Assembly (NCBI GenBank): GCA_902492455.1
Contig: CABULH010000001.1
Location: 124,001-188,000 of the forward strand
Length of the DNA stretch: 64,000 nucleotides
Reading direction: 5' to 3'
DNA from: an uncultured Oscillospiraceae bacterium
Lineage (GTDB): Bacteria > Bacillota > Clostridia > Oscillospirales > Acutalibacteraceae
Position numbers and translations under genes: made by a program
Notes under the pieces: generated by a model
What the model was told of the DNA's origin: nothing
The model's input: only the letters and a program-made list of their open reading frames with translations
Databases searched by the model: none
In this document: positions 7,178 to 16,696 of the stretch, one piece after another
How the letters are laid out: each line of letters opens with the position of its first letter
Position numbering within the stretch: the first letter of the stretch is position 1

Positions 7178-9355
7178 TCAGGCGATTTCATACCAGCGGA
7201 TTTCGTTGGCTTCCAGATGCAGGGGGAAAGAACTGCTGTCCCCGCGGTATACTACCGTGTCCTGGGGGACATAGGTGTTGTTTACCACGCAATACTTGCC
7301 GTTTTTGACATAAGCGTGAACCTCCACATTGTAGTTCTCACTGAACCAGGTGCGGAGTTTGTCCTCGTCATGCGCGGCCCAAAGAATGGCACGGTAGAGC
7401 AGCCGGGAATTTTGGAAGCTGTAAGGCAGGCCGCTGATATATACGCCGCGGCCCTTTTCGCATTCGTTGGCAGCCAGCTGTACCTCTTTCTCCCGCTGGC
7501 AGAGAATAAGAGTGCCGGATAGGGCATAGATGTTATTTTTCCCTTCGCCGAAATCAATGGTGCCGTCCGTATCCTCGGTGATAAAGTGGGGCTGTTCCTC
7601 CCAGTTGTATTTGTCCACGCCCAGGGTGAAGCCCCGTTCTTCTTCCACACCCAGTTCGCCGGAAAGCTGGAAGAAGCGGCCCTGATATTGATGAGCGGCG
7701 GGTTCGCCGACGCCGATGAAGCCGCCGCCCTCCCGAATAAACCGCTTCACGGCGGTGAGAATCGTGGGATCCGCCCAGTTATTGCCGCCGGTGTAGGCGG
7801 TATCCGCATCCCCCACGTTCAGGATGACGTCGAAGTTCTGCAGCAGATCCGGGTTCTCCCGGATATCGTCGAAGCTGATGAAGGATACGTCGAAAGGAGC
7901 GCCGCTGAGGGTCTCGATAATGCCGGCGTAGGAGTAATTCTGCTTGAAATAGATGGCATGGTGAACCATATGATTGCCCCAGGCCCGCATCTTGCCCCAG
8001 CAGTTGAGCACGGCCACCCGTTCCATGCAGTAGGGAGTGGTGCCTTTGATGTTGTCGTACAGGGTGCGGAATTCATCGCACACGCTTTCCACATAGTCGA
8101 TAAATTCCGGAAACTCCAGGGCCAGCTTGAGATAGCCGCCGTAGCCGATGCGGTCGATGGGTTTGCGCAGAATGGCGCGGCGGGCGGTCACCCAGTTGAT
8201 CTTGGCCTCTTTTACCGGATCGCCGCCCTCGTGGAAGGTGTCCGGGAAGAAATAAGGGAGAAAACGCCCCTCGGTATACTTCACACCAGGAATATCGCTG
8301 ATCAAACGTAGGGTGGAGCCGTTGCCCACGCTGCCCACCACCGCGTCCAGACCGATGGATTTGAATTCTTCCATGAAGGGCTCGGTGCCGATCCAGTGGT
8401 CGCCGAGAAACATCATGGCTTCCTTGCCGTATTCATGGGTGATATCCACCATTTCCTTGGCGAGCTTGGCCACCTCCCGGCGCTGGAAAGCCTGAAAATC
8501 CCGGAATTCTTTGGAAGGAATGCGGTAGGTGTTGTTATGATAGCCTTGATCGATGATATATTCCGGCCGGAAGGGATAGCCCGCTTCCTGTTCGAACTGC
8601 TCCAGAATATAGGGGCTGACGCTGGCGGAATAGCCGTACCAGTCTACATATTTCTCCCGGGCCAATTCATCGAAGATCAGGGTGAATTGATGAAAGAAGG
8701 TGGTGTAGCGGATAACATTGACATAAGGGTGCTCCTGGAGAAAGCGGCGAAGCCGCTCCATGGTGAAGGCATGAGTCTTAGGCTGGCGCACGTCAAAGGT
8801 CATCTGATGCTCCACGCCCTGCCAGCCGTTGGTGACATAGTTGTACATGTGAACCGGATCCCAGAGAATATAGGCCAGAAAACTGACGGTATAATCGTGG
8901 TATGGGCGGGGCGAGGGCAGAATTACACAGCCGGATTCCTCATCGTATTGCCACTGGGCGGGAGGAACCACCTCGCCGGTGGTGCGGTCCACCACCTCCC
9001 ACCAGCGGGTGATGTCGTCCCTGGTGTTGGGGGCCAGCATGTCCGGATACAGCCCTTCCATCAGCCGAATGGAAAGAGGGCCGTTTTCAGCGGTGCGGAA
9101 ACCGGTCATGACGTACATCTGCTGAATCTCGTCCGGGTTTGCCCTGGCCCAATCGTTGTCCTTGCGGGTGGTGTAATAGGTGGAATAGACCTTGGCGTCT
9201 ACCGCTTTGAGCTCCTCCGGGTAGTCGGTGCCGTCACAATCCCGGATAGCGTCGGCGCCCCAACGCTGCAGCAGCTCCAGGGTTTGAGGCACCACATCCA
9301 CATCGGTGGGAATCGTGACGCGACCCTTCTGTGTTTTTTGTTCCCGTTTATCCAT
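7178..9355 (-). CDS. lnpA: 1,3-beta-galactosyl-N-acetylhexosamine phosphorylase (GH112)
   Basis: The 725-residue protein matches GH112 over its whole length: a TIM-barrel catalytic domain, with the segment GDHWIGTEP near 317-325 that in this family carries the catalytic acid Asp, then a GATase-like domain (about 440-650, with VLNVGDADTAY and GGGFIGVGEP) and a small C-terminal beta domain. GH112 enzymes split galactosyl-beta-1,3-HexNAc (lacto-N-biose, galacto-N-biose) with phosphate to galactose 1-phosphate and HexNAc; some members act on galactosyl-beta-1,4-rhamnose instead, and I cannot separate these by eye. It is cytoplasmic and last in an operon with a complete sugar ABC uptake system, which would bring in the disaccharide. 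Confidence 0.92.
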   Translation of the reverse strand: MDKREQKTQKGRVTIPTDVDVVPQTLELLQRWGADAIRDCDGTDYPEELKAVDAKVYSTYYTTRKDNDWARANPDEIQQMYVMTGFRTAENGPLSIRLMEGLYPDMLAPNTRDDITRWWEVVDRTTGEVVPPAQWQYDEESGCVILPSPRPYHDYTVSFLAYILWDPVHMYNYVTNGWQGVEHQMTFDVRQPKTHAFTMERLRRFLQEHPYVNVIRYTTFFHQFTLIFDELAREKYVDWYGYSASVSPYILEQFEQEAGYPFRPEYIIDQGYHNNTYRIPSKEFRDFQAFQRREVAKLAKEMVDITHEYGKEAMMFLGDHWIGTEPFMEEFKSIGLDAVVGSVGNGSTLRLISDIPGVKYTEGRFLPYFFPDTFHEGGDPVKEAKINWVTARRAILRKPIDRIGYGGYLKLALEFPEFIDYVESVCDEFRTLYDNIKGTTPYCMERVAVLNCWGKMRAWGNHMVHHAIYFKQNYSYAGIIETLSGAPFDVSFISFDDIRENPDLLQNFDVILNVGDADTAYTGGNNWADPTILTAVKRFIREGGGFIGVGEPAAHQYQGRFFQLSGELGVEEERGFTLGVDKYNWEEQPHFITEDTDGTIDFGEGKNNIYALSGTLILCQREKEVQLAANECEKGRGVYISGLPYSFQNSRLLYRAILWAAHDEDKLRTWFSENYNVEVHAYVKNGKYCVVNNTYVPQDTVVYRGDSSSFPLHLEANEIRWYEIA

Positions 9356-9563
9356 CGATTAACCAACCTTTCCGTAGAGAAACGAATTTTCTGTGCGATC
9401 CATCGAAAAAAAGTCACAACATCCCCGGCCGGAGGAAAACGGTCTTCTCAGCCGTCCCACAGGCTTGTCATTTGTCTGTTCCGTTGTGTTGTCTCCCGTG
9501 CGCTCTGTTCCCGGCCCTTTCCCGGCCAAGAACAGTTACGCAAACGGTGTTATTCAGGGAGCA

Positions 9564-9797
9564 TTATTTATCAGCGGTCGTTTTGTCCGCCGCCTTTTCT
9601 GCTTTTTTTGCCATCCGGTCCGCCCGAGTATAGCGGCGGTTATACAGCCACAGCAGGAACAGCAGACCTGCCAGACCGATCATCATCACCAACAGCCACA
9701 CCGCTCCCCGGTTGGCCTGGCCGATGATCACCAAAGCAACGCATACGGCGAAGAAAACAGCGGCGGCAATGCCACGCAGCCAATTCATAGCGTTCAT
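9564..9797 (-). CDS. Small two-helix membrane protein (possibly DUF6903-like)
   Basis: This 77-residue protein has two hydrophobic helices (about 8-25 and 32-50) and a Lys/Arg/Ala-rich tail. It sits between the permease genes and the GH112 gene in the same direction, with 27 bases to the permease stop. Small proteins of this kind occur in sugar ABC operons of Clostridia; the DUF6903 label is from memory and tentative. It might help assemble or stabilise the permease. Confidence 0.65.
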   Translation of the reverse strand: MNAMNWLRGIAAAVFFAVCVALVIIGQANRGAVWLLVMMIGLAGLLFLLWLYNRRYTRADRMAKKAEKAADKTTADK

Positions 9798-9824
9798 CCT
9801 TTCCTGCGCTAAAAGCGTAACCGG

Positions 9825-10748
9825 TCAGCCTTTGAGTCCTCCCACCGTCATCCCCTGGGTCAGCTTTTTCTGTACCAGAATATAAAGGATCAGGGTGGGC
9901 AGCATGACGATCACCAGACCGGCGTACATCTGACCATATTGAGCGGCGGCATTTTGGGCCTTCATCAGGTTCATCAGGCCCACCGGCAGGGTTTTGGAAT
10001 CCCCGGTCATCAAGGTCATGGCGATAATATATTCGTTCCAGAAGGAGAGGAAGTTGAAGAGGATAACGGTGATGATGCTGGGCTTCGCCATGGGAATGAT
10101 GATCTTTACCATGGTGTTGAAATAGCCGCTGCCGTCCACATAGGCCGCTTCCTCGTAGGCCTTGGGCAGGGTTTGAAAATAGCTGGAGAGCAGATAAATG
10201 GTAAAGGGCAGAGCGGTGGAGGCGTAAATCAGAGCCAGAATAAAAATGTTGTTCAGCAGAAAGCCATCCAGAATATTATAGAGGGGAGACCCCTTTTCCA
10301 CATGGAGAAGCTTCATCAGACTCCCCAGGCCCTTGTTACCGTCCACCAGCATCAGGAAAATGGGCACCACGATATAGTTGACGTTGATAAACAGGCCGCC
10401 CATAAAGGCGACGTTGATCAGCTTCCGGCCCCGGAAACGGTAGCGGGAAAGCACGTAGGCGGCGGGCAGCGCCACCACCAGCAGGATCGCCAGGCCGATG
10501 GCCGTCACCAGCACCGAATTGAGCATATAGGCGCCCATGTTGGCTTTATTGAAGGCGTCGATAAAATTCTGAAAGTGGAAGCCCTTGGGCAGCGACCAGG
10601 GATTCTGATAAAACTCGCTGTTTTCCTTGATGGATGCGAGAAATACCCAGCCCACCGGCACCACAATGGTGATGGCGAAGGTGATAAGGGCGACAACGAT
10701 GAATATCTTGTAGAGCGTATCGGCGCTCATGGATTTTCTGTTTTTCAT
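9825..10748 (-). CDS. Sugar ABC transporter permease, MalG type
   Basis: The 307-residue protein has six predicted membrane helices and the cytoplasmic EAA loop (EEAAYVDGSGYFNTMVKIIIP) that docks to the ATPase. The ATG at 10748 has AAGGAG 11 bases upstream; a longer open frame to 10841 runs into the preceding gene and is not used. It pairs with the MalF-type permease 19 bases upstream. No ATPase gene is in the cluster, so a shared MsiK-type ATPase elsewhere is likely. Confidence 0.92.
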   Translation of the reverse strand: MKNRKSMSADTLYKIFIVVALITFAITIVVPVGWVFLASIKENSEFYQNPWSLPKGFHFQNFIDAFNKANMGAYMLNSVLVTAIGLAILLVVALPAAYVLSRYRFRGRKLINVAFMGGLFINVNYIVVPIFLMLVDGNKGLGSLMKLLHVEKGSPLYNILDGFLLNNIFILALIYASTALPFTIYLLSSYFQTLPKAYEEAAYVDGSGYFNTMVKIIIPMAKPSIITVILFNFLSFWNEYIIAMTLMTGDSKTLPVGLMNLMKAQNAAAQYGQMYAGLVIVMLPTLILYILVQKKLTQGMTVGGLKG

Positions 10749-10767
10749 GCCGGTGTACGCTCCTTTC

Positions 10768-11658
10768 TCAGTATTCCAGCGGCTCACGCTTGGTGACGGC
10801 GTTGACGATAGCCGACAGCGCGAAAGAGAAGATGAAGACAACCACGCCTATGGCCATGCCGTAGCCGTAAGAGGAGTTGGTGTAAGCCTGCGAGTACATA
10901 TAGCTGAGGAAAACCTCGGTGGATCCGTCCGGACCGCCGCCGGTCATGGCCTTCACCAGCAGGAAGCTGAGGTTGATGCTGCTGATGATAAAGAAGGTCA
11001 GGGTGGTGCGAATGTTGGTCCAGATCAGCGGGATGGTGATCTGGAAAAACTGACGGAACCGGCCTGCGCCTTCCAATCCGGCGCTTTCGTACACGCTTTC
11101 CGGCACAGCGGACATGGAGGCCATATACATCACCATGTAATAGCCGATGGCCTGCCAGATCAGGGCGATGGCAATACTGAAGATGACAATTTTCTGATCG
11201 CCCAGCCAGAGAATGGGATCCTTGCCGGCACCGAACAGCTTGAGAAAGCTGTTCAACAGGCCGCTGTTGGGATCATAAATAGCATTGAAGATGGCGGCAA
11301 TCACCACCACGGACAGAATGTTGGGAATGTAGAAGATCACCCGGAAGATCCCCTGGCCGCGGATTTTTTCCCGAGTCAGAATGCCCGCGAACACCAGGGC
11401 GAAGAGCATGGTGACGATGGTGACAATCACGATCAGCAGCACCGTGTTCTGAAAGGATTGGAGAAACCGGGCGTCGGACATCAGCTTTTGGAAATTCTGC
11501 AGGCCCACAAAGGTCTTTTCATCGGAATAGCCGCCCCATTTATACAGGGACATCCAGAAAACCTGCAGGGTGGGGATGATCATAAAGATGAAAAACAGGA
11601 TGACCGCCGGCGCCACACATAATACGATGAAGCGGCCCCTTCCCTTTTGTTTTGGCAT
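10768..11658 (-). CDS. Sugar ABC transporter permease, MalF type
   Basis: The 296-residue protein has a short cytoplasmic N-terminus, six membrane helices and an EAA-type loop (YESAGLEGAGRFRQFFQITIP, near 180-200). It forms the transmembrane channel with the MalG-type partner. It follows the binding-protein gene after a 146-base gap that contains a hairpin. Confidence 0.92.
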   Translation of the reverse strand: MPKQKGRGRFIVLCVAPAVILFFIFMIIPTLQVFWMSLYKWGGYSDEKTFVGLQNFQKLMSDARFLQSFQNTVLLIVIVTIVTMLFALVFAGILTREKIRGQGIFRVIFYIPNILSVVVIAAIFNAIYDPNSGLLNSFLKLFGAGKDPILWLGDQKIVIFSIAIALIWQAIGYYMVMYMASMSAVPESVYESAGLEGAGRFRQFFQITIPLIWTNIRTTLTFFIISSINLSFLLVKAMTGGGPDGSTEVFLSYMYSQAYTNSSYGYGMAIGVVVFIFSFALSAIVNAVTKREPLEY

Positions 11659-11683
11659 GTGTTCACTCTCCTATCAACGGGAA

Positions 11684-11718
11684 AAATAACGGTGGGCGTC
11701 AGTCGCCCACCGTTATTT
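11684..11718 (-). terminator. Partial terminator between binding protein and permease genes
   Basis: A perfect 15-bp inverted repeat with a 5-base loop and an A/T-rich outer end lies between the binding-protein gene and the permease. Such hairpins allow the binding protein to be made in excess over the permeases. Confidence 0.65.
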
Positions 11719-11804
11719 CACGCCTTTACGGCCGCGGCCAGAGCGAAAACCTCCTCCGCGAAACGGCAGGTGTATGCTGGTTTATGCCCCTCTGCCGGAT
11801 GACT

Positions 11805-13151
11805 TTACTTCAGAGCTGCCCGCAGCGCATCGCTGGCGGTTTTGACGGCTTGCTTCCACTGCTCCACGGTCTTGTCGCCGCTTACCAGGCTGTTGACCGT
11901 GTCGAACAGAGAGGCGGCCATGCTGACGCCCTCCACCGGATCGGTGGTGGCAAAAGCACCCAGAGCGGGTTTGATGGTCCCGTCGTTGTAGATGCCGTAC
12001 ATCATTTTACTTTCGCCTTCCAATTTATCGCTGATACCGGTGATAGGCTGGATGGCGGGGTTCTCTTTATTGGACCGGAAGATATCCGCGGCTTTATCGG
12101 AATACAGGAAAGCGATGAATTTGTCGGCCAGTTCGGGATTTTCCGCCTTTTTCGGGCTCCAGATCTGCTCGAAGAAGGTGTAGGAGTAGAGATCTCCGCC
12201 CGCTTTCGCCGCGGGAATGGGCGCAAAGCCCCATTCGAAGCCTTCGGGTTTCGGCACATCCTTCATTTCGCCCACAACCCAGGTACCGTTGGGCATGAAG
12301 AGGGCTTTGTTATCCACAACCAGCTGCTGGTTTTTCAGATAGTTATCGTTGTTGGCATTGGCAACCGTGGTTTTCTCGGTATAGGAAGCCAGCTTGGAAA
12401 CGATATCGAACATCTGGGCTGCCTCGGCGCTGTCCCACACGCCCTCGGCGTAATGGGTGGCCTTCTGGAAGAAGTCGTCGCCGCCGATGGAGTACATCAG
12501 GCCGTAGAAGAAGGCGTCAAAATAGCCGGTGGTGGGATAGGTGAAAAGAGAGATGCCCTCCGCCTTGGCTTTGTCTCCCAGGGCCCACATTTCATCCCAG
12601 GTTTTGGGAACTTCCCAGTTCTTAGCTTTAAACAATCCGGCGTTGTAGAAGAGGCCGCAGGGACCATAGAACATGGGCATCAGATAGGTTTTGCCGTCGG
12701 AGTAAGGGTTGGTGAGAGAGGTGTCCAGGAATCCAGGGAGAATCTTGTCTTTCACCTTTACATTTTCGCCCGGAACAGTCATATCCAGGATGGCGGACAG
12801 ATCCCGCAGAGCGTTGTCCTTAGTCATGGTTTCGGTAAGAGCTGCGGGGCGGCCGGTGGCTAAATGCACCACATCGGGATAATCGCCGGACTTCATGGAA
12901 GGACTGATGACATCCTCCAGGTTTTTGTCAATGGTGAGTTCAATGGTAACGCCTTCGTTTTCCTTTTCAAAGGCTTCTTTGATCTGCTTCCACATGTCGG
13001 CGCCGTAGGCGGACTCCAAAGCCGCCACCTTTAAAGTGGTTTTCTTGGCGCCGCCACTGGTTCCGGAACCGGAATCCTCGGGAGCCTTACAGCCGGCGAA
13101 TGCTGTGAGAATCAGGACGGACGACAGACCCAAAGCAATTGCTTTTTTCAT
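11805..13151 (-). CDS. Sugar-binding lipoprotein of an ABC transporter (family 1)
   Basis: The 448-residue protein starts with a lipoprotein signal whose lipidated Cys is residue 21 (TAFAGCKAP), followed by a Gly/Ser linker and a bilobal solute-binding fold. The ATG at 13151 has GGAGG just upstream; the longer frame to 13178 has no ribosome site. Position at the head of the GH112 operon suggests it binds galactosyl-HexNAc or a similar disaccharide outside the membrane. Promoter elements are visible at 13219-13246. Confidence 0.92.
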   Translation of the reverse strand: MKKAIALGLSSVLILTAFAGCKAPEDSGSGTSGGAKKTTLKVAALESAYGADMWKQIKEAFEKENEGVTIELTIDKNLEDVISPSMKSGDYPDVVHLATGRPAALTETMTKDNALRDLSAILDMTVPGENVKVKDKILPGFLDTSLTNPYSDGKTYLMPMFYGPCGLFYNAGLFKAKNWEVPKTWDEMWALGDKAKAEGISLFTYPTTGYFDAFFYGLMYSIGGDDFFQKATHYAEGVWDSAEAAQMFDIVSKLASYTEKTTVANANNDNYLKNQQLVVDNKALFMPNGTWVVGEMKDVPKPEGFEWGFAPIPAAKAGGDLYSYTFFEQIWSPKKAENPELADKFIAFLYSDKAADIFRSNKENPAIQPITGISDKLEGESKMMYGIYNDGTIKPALGAFATTDPVEGVSMAASLFDTVNSLVSGDKTVEQWKQAVKTASDALRAALK

Positions 13152-13218
13152 AGCGCTTCCTCCTTCTATTCTATACAATGGAATGATGCAGGGTTTGGTG
13201 ACTTTTGTTCACAACTCC

Positions 13219-13246
13219 AGTATACTGCTTTTCGATGGCTGTTCAA
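13219..13246 (-). promoter_or_regulatory. SigA-type promoter of the GH112 transport operon
   Basis: On the minus strand TTGAAC, 16 bases, TATACT. The distance to the start codon is about 68 bases. It faces the promoter of the AraC gene across the same intergenic region. Confidence 0.6.
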
Positions 13247-13418
13247 TGCTTATATTGCGCAACATTTTAGCTATCTTGCTGTTTTCGGTGTTTCATCTAA
13301 TTTCATGTATGCGTATTGATAGAAATTAGGCATACAATGGCAATGTTAAGCAAATGCAGCACATACGCTACATATTATATCCAGACAAGCGATATATAAG
13401 CAGAGAGATGTAGATAAC

Positions 13419-13447
13419 TTGCTGATTTCCAGAAAATAATGTATACT
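13419..13447 (+). promoter_or_regulatory. SigA-type promoter of the AraC regulator gene
   Basis: TTGCTG, 17 bases, TATACT, about 70 bases before the start codon. Confidence 0.65.
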
Positions 13448-13517
13448 GGAGGAAATCAATTGATTTGATGATCTAAGCAAGATTGTGACAGGATCGATAT
13501 GAGGAGGGAAAAGATCT

Positions 13518-14363
13518 ATGAGCAATCGGCTGTATGCGCTGTCCGACGACCGGGAAAAGCCGGTGGAGGCGAAGCTGCTGTATGTGACCAGCGCTAAATA
13601 TGAAAACGATTGGCACAGTACGCCGCATACCCACTACTTTACCGAATTTTTTTATGTTCTGCGGGGAGAGGGACGTTTTCTGGTGGAGGATACCACCTTT
13701 CCCGTCAAGGAAAATGATATGGTTATCATCAATCCCAACATTCCCCACACGGAAATGTCGCTGTCTGATCGGCCGCTGGAATATATTGTTTTGGGAATCG
13801 ACGGCTTGTTTTTTTCCTTCCAGCAGCCGGGGGCTCCCGAAGGCTATACGGTGTTCAGCTTTCGAGAACAGCGGGAAAGAATATTGTTTTATCTGAATAC
13901 CCTGCTGCGGGAGGCCGAAACCGATTTGCCCTATCGGGATGCCGTTTGCCAGAATATTCTGGAATTGCTGATTATTCTGATGATCCGCCTGACGGATTTT
14001 GGAATGGAAGTGGCGTCTTCCCGGCGAGCCAGCGTGGTGAGCAGCCATGTCAAACGCTTGATCGATCAGCGCTATCAGGAGCCGCTGACCCTGGATCAGC
14101 TGGCGGAGGCGGTCCATGTCAGCAAGTATTATCTTTCCCACGCTTTTACGGAGGATTACGGCATCGCGCCGATTAACTATCTTATTGCTAAGCGGATTGA
14201 AGAAAGCCGCAATTTGCTGTCCACCACCGATTATTCCATTTCTCAGGTGGCGAATTTTACCGGCTTTTCCTCCCAATCTTACTTTTCCCAGTCCTTTCGG
14301 AAGTTTACAGGGGTAACGCCCGCGGAATACCGGCGGCAGGTCAAAAAAAACGGGCAGGGATAG
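13518..14363 (+). CDS. AraC family transcriptional regulator
   Basis: The 281-residue protein has an N-terminal cupin sugar-sensing domain (HTHYFTEFFYVLRGEG near 37-52, VINPNIPHTE near 76) and two helix-turn-helix motifs in the C-terminal 100 residues, ending with the AraC signature GFSSQSYFSQSFRKFTGVTP. It is transcribed away from the uptake/GH112 operon and most likely activates it when the sugar is present. AGGAGG precedes the ATG. Confidence 0.92.
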   Translation: MSNRLYALSDDREKPVEAKLLYVTSAKYENDWHSTPHTHYFTEFFYVLRGEGRFLVEDTTFPVKENDMVIINPNIPHTEMSLSDRPLEYIVLGIDGLFFSFQQPGAPEGYTVFSFREQRERILFYLNTLLREAETDLPYRDAVCQNILELLIILMIRLTDFGMEVASSRRASVVSSHVKRLIDQRYQEPLTLDQLAEAVHVSKYYLSHAFTEDYGIAPINYLIAKRIEESRNLLSTTDYSISQVANFTGFSSQSYFSQSFRKFTGVTPAEYRRQVKKNGQG

Positions 14364-14392
14364 AGGCAATGGGTTCCACGCGCAAAATAGAT

Positions 14393-14417
14393 AGCCAGCG
14401 TCTGCAAGACGCTGGCT
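14393..14417 (+). terminator. Terminator after the AraC gene
   Basis: An 11-bp perfect inverted repeat (AGCCAGCGTCT) with a 3-base loop, followed by TCTATTT. Confidence 0.7.
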
Positions 14418-14514
14418 TCTATTTCGGTCATTTATAGTCACCGATTATACCTCATCTGAGGAGGTGAGGAGGGTATGGCGCGAGACGGAAGGAAAAATCT
14501 TGCAGAAGACTCTA

Positions 14515-15540
14515 TCAGCGCCCCACGATTGCAGAAGTCATGGCAAAATATTTGGCAGCGGGTACATAGTCGGGAATGCTGTTTCCGGAGCCCAGGGCAT
14601 AGCCGCCTTTTTCGGCGCACATATCTAACAGGTTTTGGGCCCGTTGCCGGATTTCCTCCTCAGAGCGACGGCTCAGAAAATCCACGTCGATTCCTCCGAG
14701 TATGGCGATTCTTCCGCCCCAGCGGCGGTAAGCCTCCTCTACAGGGACGATGTTGTCCTCATAGGAATGACGGCCGTCGTACTTCATATCTTCAATAATG
14801 TCCTCCATAATATCCACCATGTAACCACAGGAATGGAGAACAGCCAGCTTACCGTTTTTATGGGCGGCCTCCACCATCTTTTTATGCCAGGGAAACACAT
14901 ACTTTCGCATGTCCGCCACAGACAGCATTGTCTGTGTATTGAAGCCCCAATCATCATTAACCATCAGCAGACCCACGGTATCATATTTGGCGCACTCCTC
15001 ATAGTAATCCACCAAAATTCCGCCTATCCGGTCAAAGATGGCTTTTACCAACCCGGGATCATCATAAATCAGCAGGCACAGGTTGTCGTACCCTACAATG
15101 CTGATCACGATTTCCAGCAGTCCACCGGGGGCGGAAGCCATCAGCTTCATTTTGCCGGGAAGCAGGGGAGCGATTTTCTCCAGCCTCGAGTAGTCTCCGT
15201 GCTTGGTATCCGGCCAGGGATATTTATCAAAGTCTTCCCAGCCTTTGATAACGGAATGGGCGTTCAGGGAAATGGTATCCTTGCGTTGGGTTTCCCCTGT
15301 GGGAAAGCAAAAGTCGCAGCCATAGGTGTTCACATAGTCATATCCGCAGGCGGCGTAGGCTCTGGCCATGTATTCCAGCTGCATCACCGGATCTGGGTCA
15401 TCCGGCCACATGCCGGCGGCTTCCTTGTAAACATCCCCATTCATAAAGTATTCAAACAGCGTGGGTCGGTTCGGCACCTGGCATTGGAGCACCTTGCGGA
15501 TATTTTCAAAATCAGGTTCACGATGTACTTGATTTGTCAT
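14515..15540 (-). CDS. Uroporphyrinogen decarboxylase (URO-D) fold protein
   Basis: The 341-residue protein belongs to the URO-D/corrinoid methyltransferase superfamily: MARAYAACGYDYV, VNDDWGFNTQTMLS and a metal-type HSCG motif near 245. In methylcobamide methyltransferases such as MtaA, a second Cys near the C-terminus completes the zinc site; the equivalent place here reads GSGNSIP, so that Cys is replaced by Asn. It is therefore unlikely to be HemE (no haem genes nearby) and may not be a standard methyltransferase. The ATG at 15540 has AAGGAGG upstream; the longer frame to 15621 covers the promoter. Gene stands alone. Confidence 0.8.
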   Translation of the reverse strand: MTNQVHREPDFENIRKVLQCQVPNRPTLFEYFMNGDVYKEAAGMWPDDPDPVMQLEYMARAYAACGYDYVNTYGCDFCFPTGETQRKDTISLNAHSVIKGWEDFDKYPWPDTKHGDYSRLEKIAPLLPGKMKLMASAPGGLLEIVISIVGYDNLCLLIYDDPGLVKAIFDRIGGILVDYYEECAKYDTVGLLMVNDDWGFNTQTMLSVADMRKYVFPWHKKMVEAAHKNGKLAVLHSCGYMVDIMEDIIEDMKYDGRHSYEDNIVPVEEAYRRWGGRIAILGGIDVDFLSRRSEEEIRQRAQNLLDMCAEKGGYALGSGNSIPDYVPAAKYFAMTSAIVGR

Positions 15541-15946
15541 AATCACAAACGCCTCCTTATTTTTATTGGAAGAAAGGACGTATCCGCTTCGACAGCAGTA
15601 TTCCGGCCCCTTTAAGTACATTTTAGTATAACAGTTCTCGTGAAGAAAAGGAAGCTTTTTGACTTTTCATGTAATCAAAATTTTGAGGGAACAACCGCCG
15701 CTTAGGAGAGGGAGGATTTTTAAAAATTTCAGGTGGATAAGCAAATCAGCGATGGTATCGTTTGCATTTACTGAATAGGCCAGATTGCAGGGGGCTTCCC
15801 GGTCACCGCGGGGATATGTAAACGACATTTATGCGGCTATCGTCAGCATATGGTAAGCAGAGTTTTGTCCCGCTATCCGATGAAAGTATGATTTATAGGC
15901 GGTAGTATCCGAGTCATTAACACATCAAAATGGTGATATTGTTCAT
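15541..15946. other. AT-rich intergenic region (406 bases)
   Basis: On the minus strand an extended -10 (TGTTATACT, + coordinates 15625-15633) lies about 85 bases before the URO-D-like gene. The rest, 15650-15946, is AT-rich with no gene seen. Confidence 0.5.
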
Positions 15947-16291
15947 TTACTCAAAACGATCTTTAATTTTGTTCGCGCAGGACAGGCATATGAACCTTTC
16001 TCCGAATTCTTTGATATTTTGTATTCCACCACAAAACATACAGCTTGGTGTATACAACACTGGGATCGCCAACTTGTCATCTATTAGAAGCTCCACAGTC
16101 ACATTAAACAAGCGAGCTATGGATAACAAGTTTATTGCAGAAGGGGTAGTTTTTTCGATTTCATAATGCGCATATGTAGAGCGCTCTAAATGCAGCCGAT
16201 TTGCCACTTCTTGTTGCGTCAGATTCATATTTTTTCGGAGTTGTGTTATTTTTTCACCAAGAGTATAAGCTACTAACTTTTTATTTCTCAT
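15947..16291 (-). CDS. XRE-type repressor with C-terminal zinc ribbon
   Basis: The 114-residue protein has a helix-turn-helix at about 15-42 (ITQLRKNMNLTQQEVANRL) and a C-terminal pair of CxxC knuckles: Cys84/87 and Cys102/105, spaced like a zinc ribbon. It is notably more AT-rich than the neighbours. The next gene on the other strand encodes a small ribbon-helix-helix-like protein, with a shared upstream region. Target unknown. Confidence 0.75.
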   Translation of the reverse strand: MRNKKLVAYTLGEKITQLRKNMNLTQQEVANRLHLERSTYAHYEIEKTTPSAINLLSIARLFNVTVELLIDDKLAIPVLYTPSCMFCGGIQNIKEFGERFICLSCANKIKDRFE

Positions 16292-16456
16292 CGCTGTACC
16301 ACCTAAAAAACGGAATACTAGCCTTAATTGTATATTATGTGAATATTATTTGAATATCAACTGACGGCTATATTTAATCATTGCAGGCTATTATAATTTT
16401 CATTGTCAGACAAATAATATGCTTTGTATTGCCTTTGACGATGAGAGGGTGGTTCC

Positions 16457-16639
16457 GTGTCTAAACAATTTTCCTTTCGTTTTGACGACGTTCTGTATGC
16501 AAAGACAAAAAAGATAGCCAAAAGAGAAACGCGCACAATGTCCAACCTCATTCAGCATTTATGTCAACTCAAAATTGAAGAATTTGAAGAAAAACACGGT
16601 GAAATTATACTCAACGATGAAGATCTCGCCGATGAATGA
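16457..16639 (+). CDS. Small Arc-like (ribbon-helix-helix) protein
   Basis: The 60-residue protein starts FSFRFDDVLYAKTKKIAKRE, a beta strand followed by two helices as in Arc/MetJ repressors, and ends with an acidic tail. It starts with GTG at 16457 behind GAGAGGGTGG. No toxin-like gene follows, so a toxin-antitoxin role is not supported. AT-rich like the divergent XRE gene. Confidence 0.6.
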   Translation: MSKQFSFRFDDVLYAKTKKIAKRETRTMSNLIQHLCQLKIEEFEEKHGEIILNDEDLADE

Positions 16640-16652
16640 CAAACAAAACGAA

Positions 16653-16696
16653 CAAAAAGGGACAGGCTTTCCGTCAACGGAACCTGTCCCTTTTTG
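16653..16696. terminator. Bidirectional terminator
   Basis: A 14-bp inverted repeat (arm CAAAAAGGGACAGG) with an inner small stem; A5 and T5 tracts at the outer ends serve the plus-strand Arc-like gene and the minus-strand CarD operon. Confidence 0.8.

Larger units (their letters stand above)
13152..13517. promoter_or_regulatory. Divergent regulatory region (366 bases)
   Basis: It holds the promoters of the uptake operon (minus) and the AraC gene (plus). The word GTATACTGGAG occurs in both promoters at the -10 position on opposite strands. A TTGCGCAA palindrome at 13255-13262 is a further candidate binding site. Confidence 0.5.

Noticed and set aside
14515..15540. HemE uroporphyrinogen decarboxylase
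   Set aside because: The HSCG motif and lack of other haem genes place it with the methyltransferase-like branch.
16457..16639. Antitoxin of a toxin-antitoxin pair
   Set aside because: The Arc-like protein is alone; no toxin-sized frame follows before the terminator.
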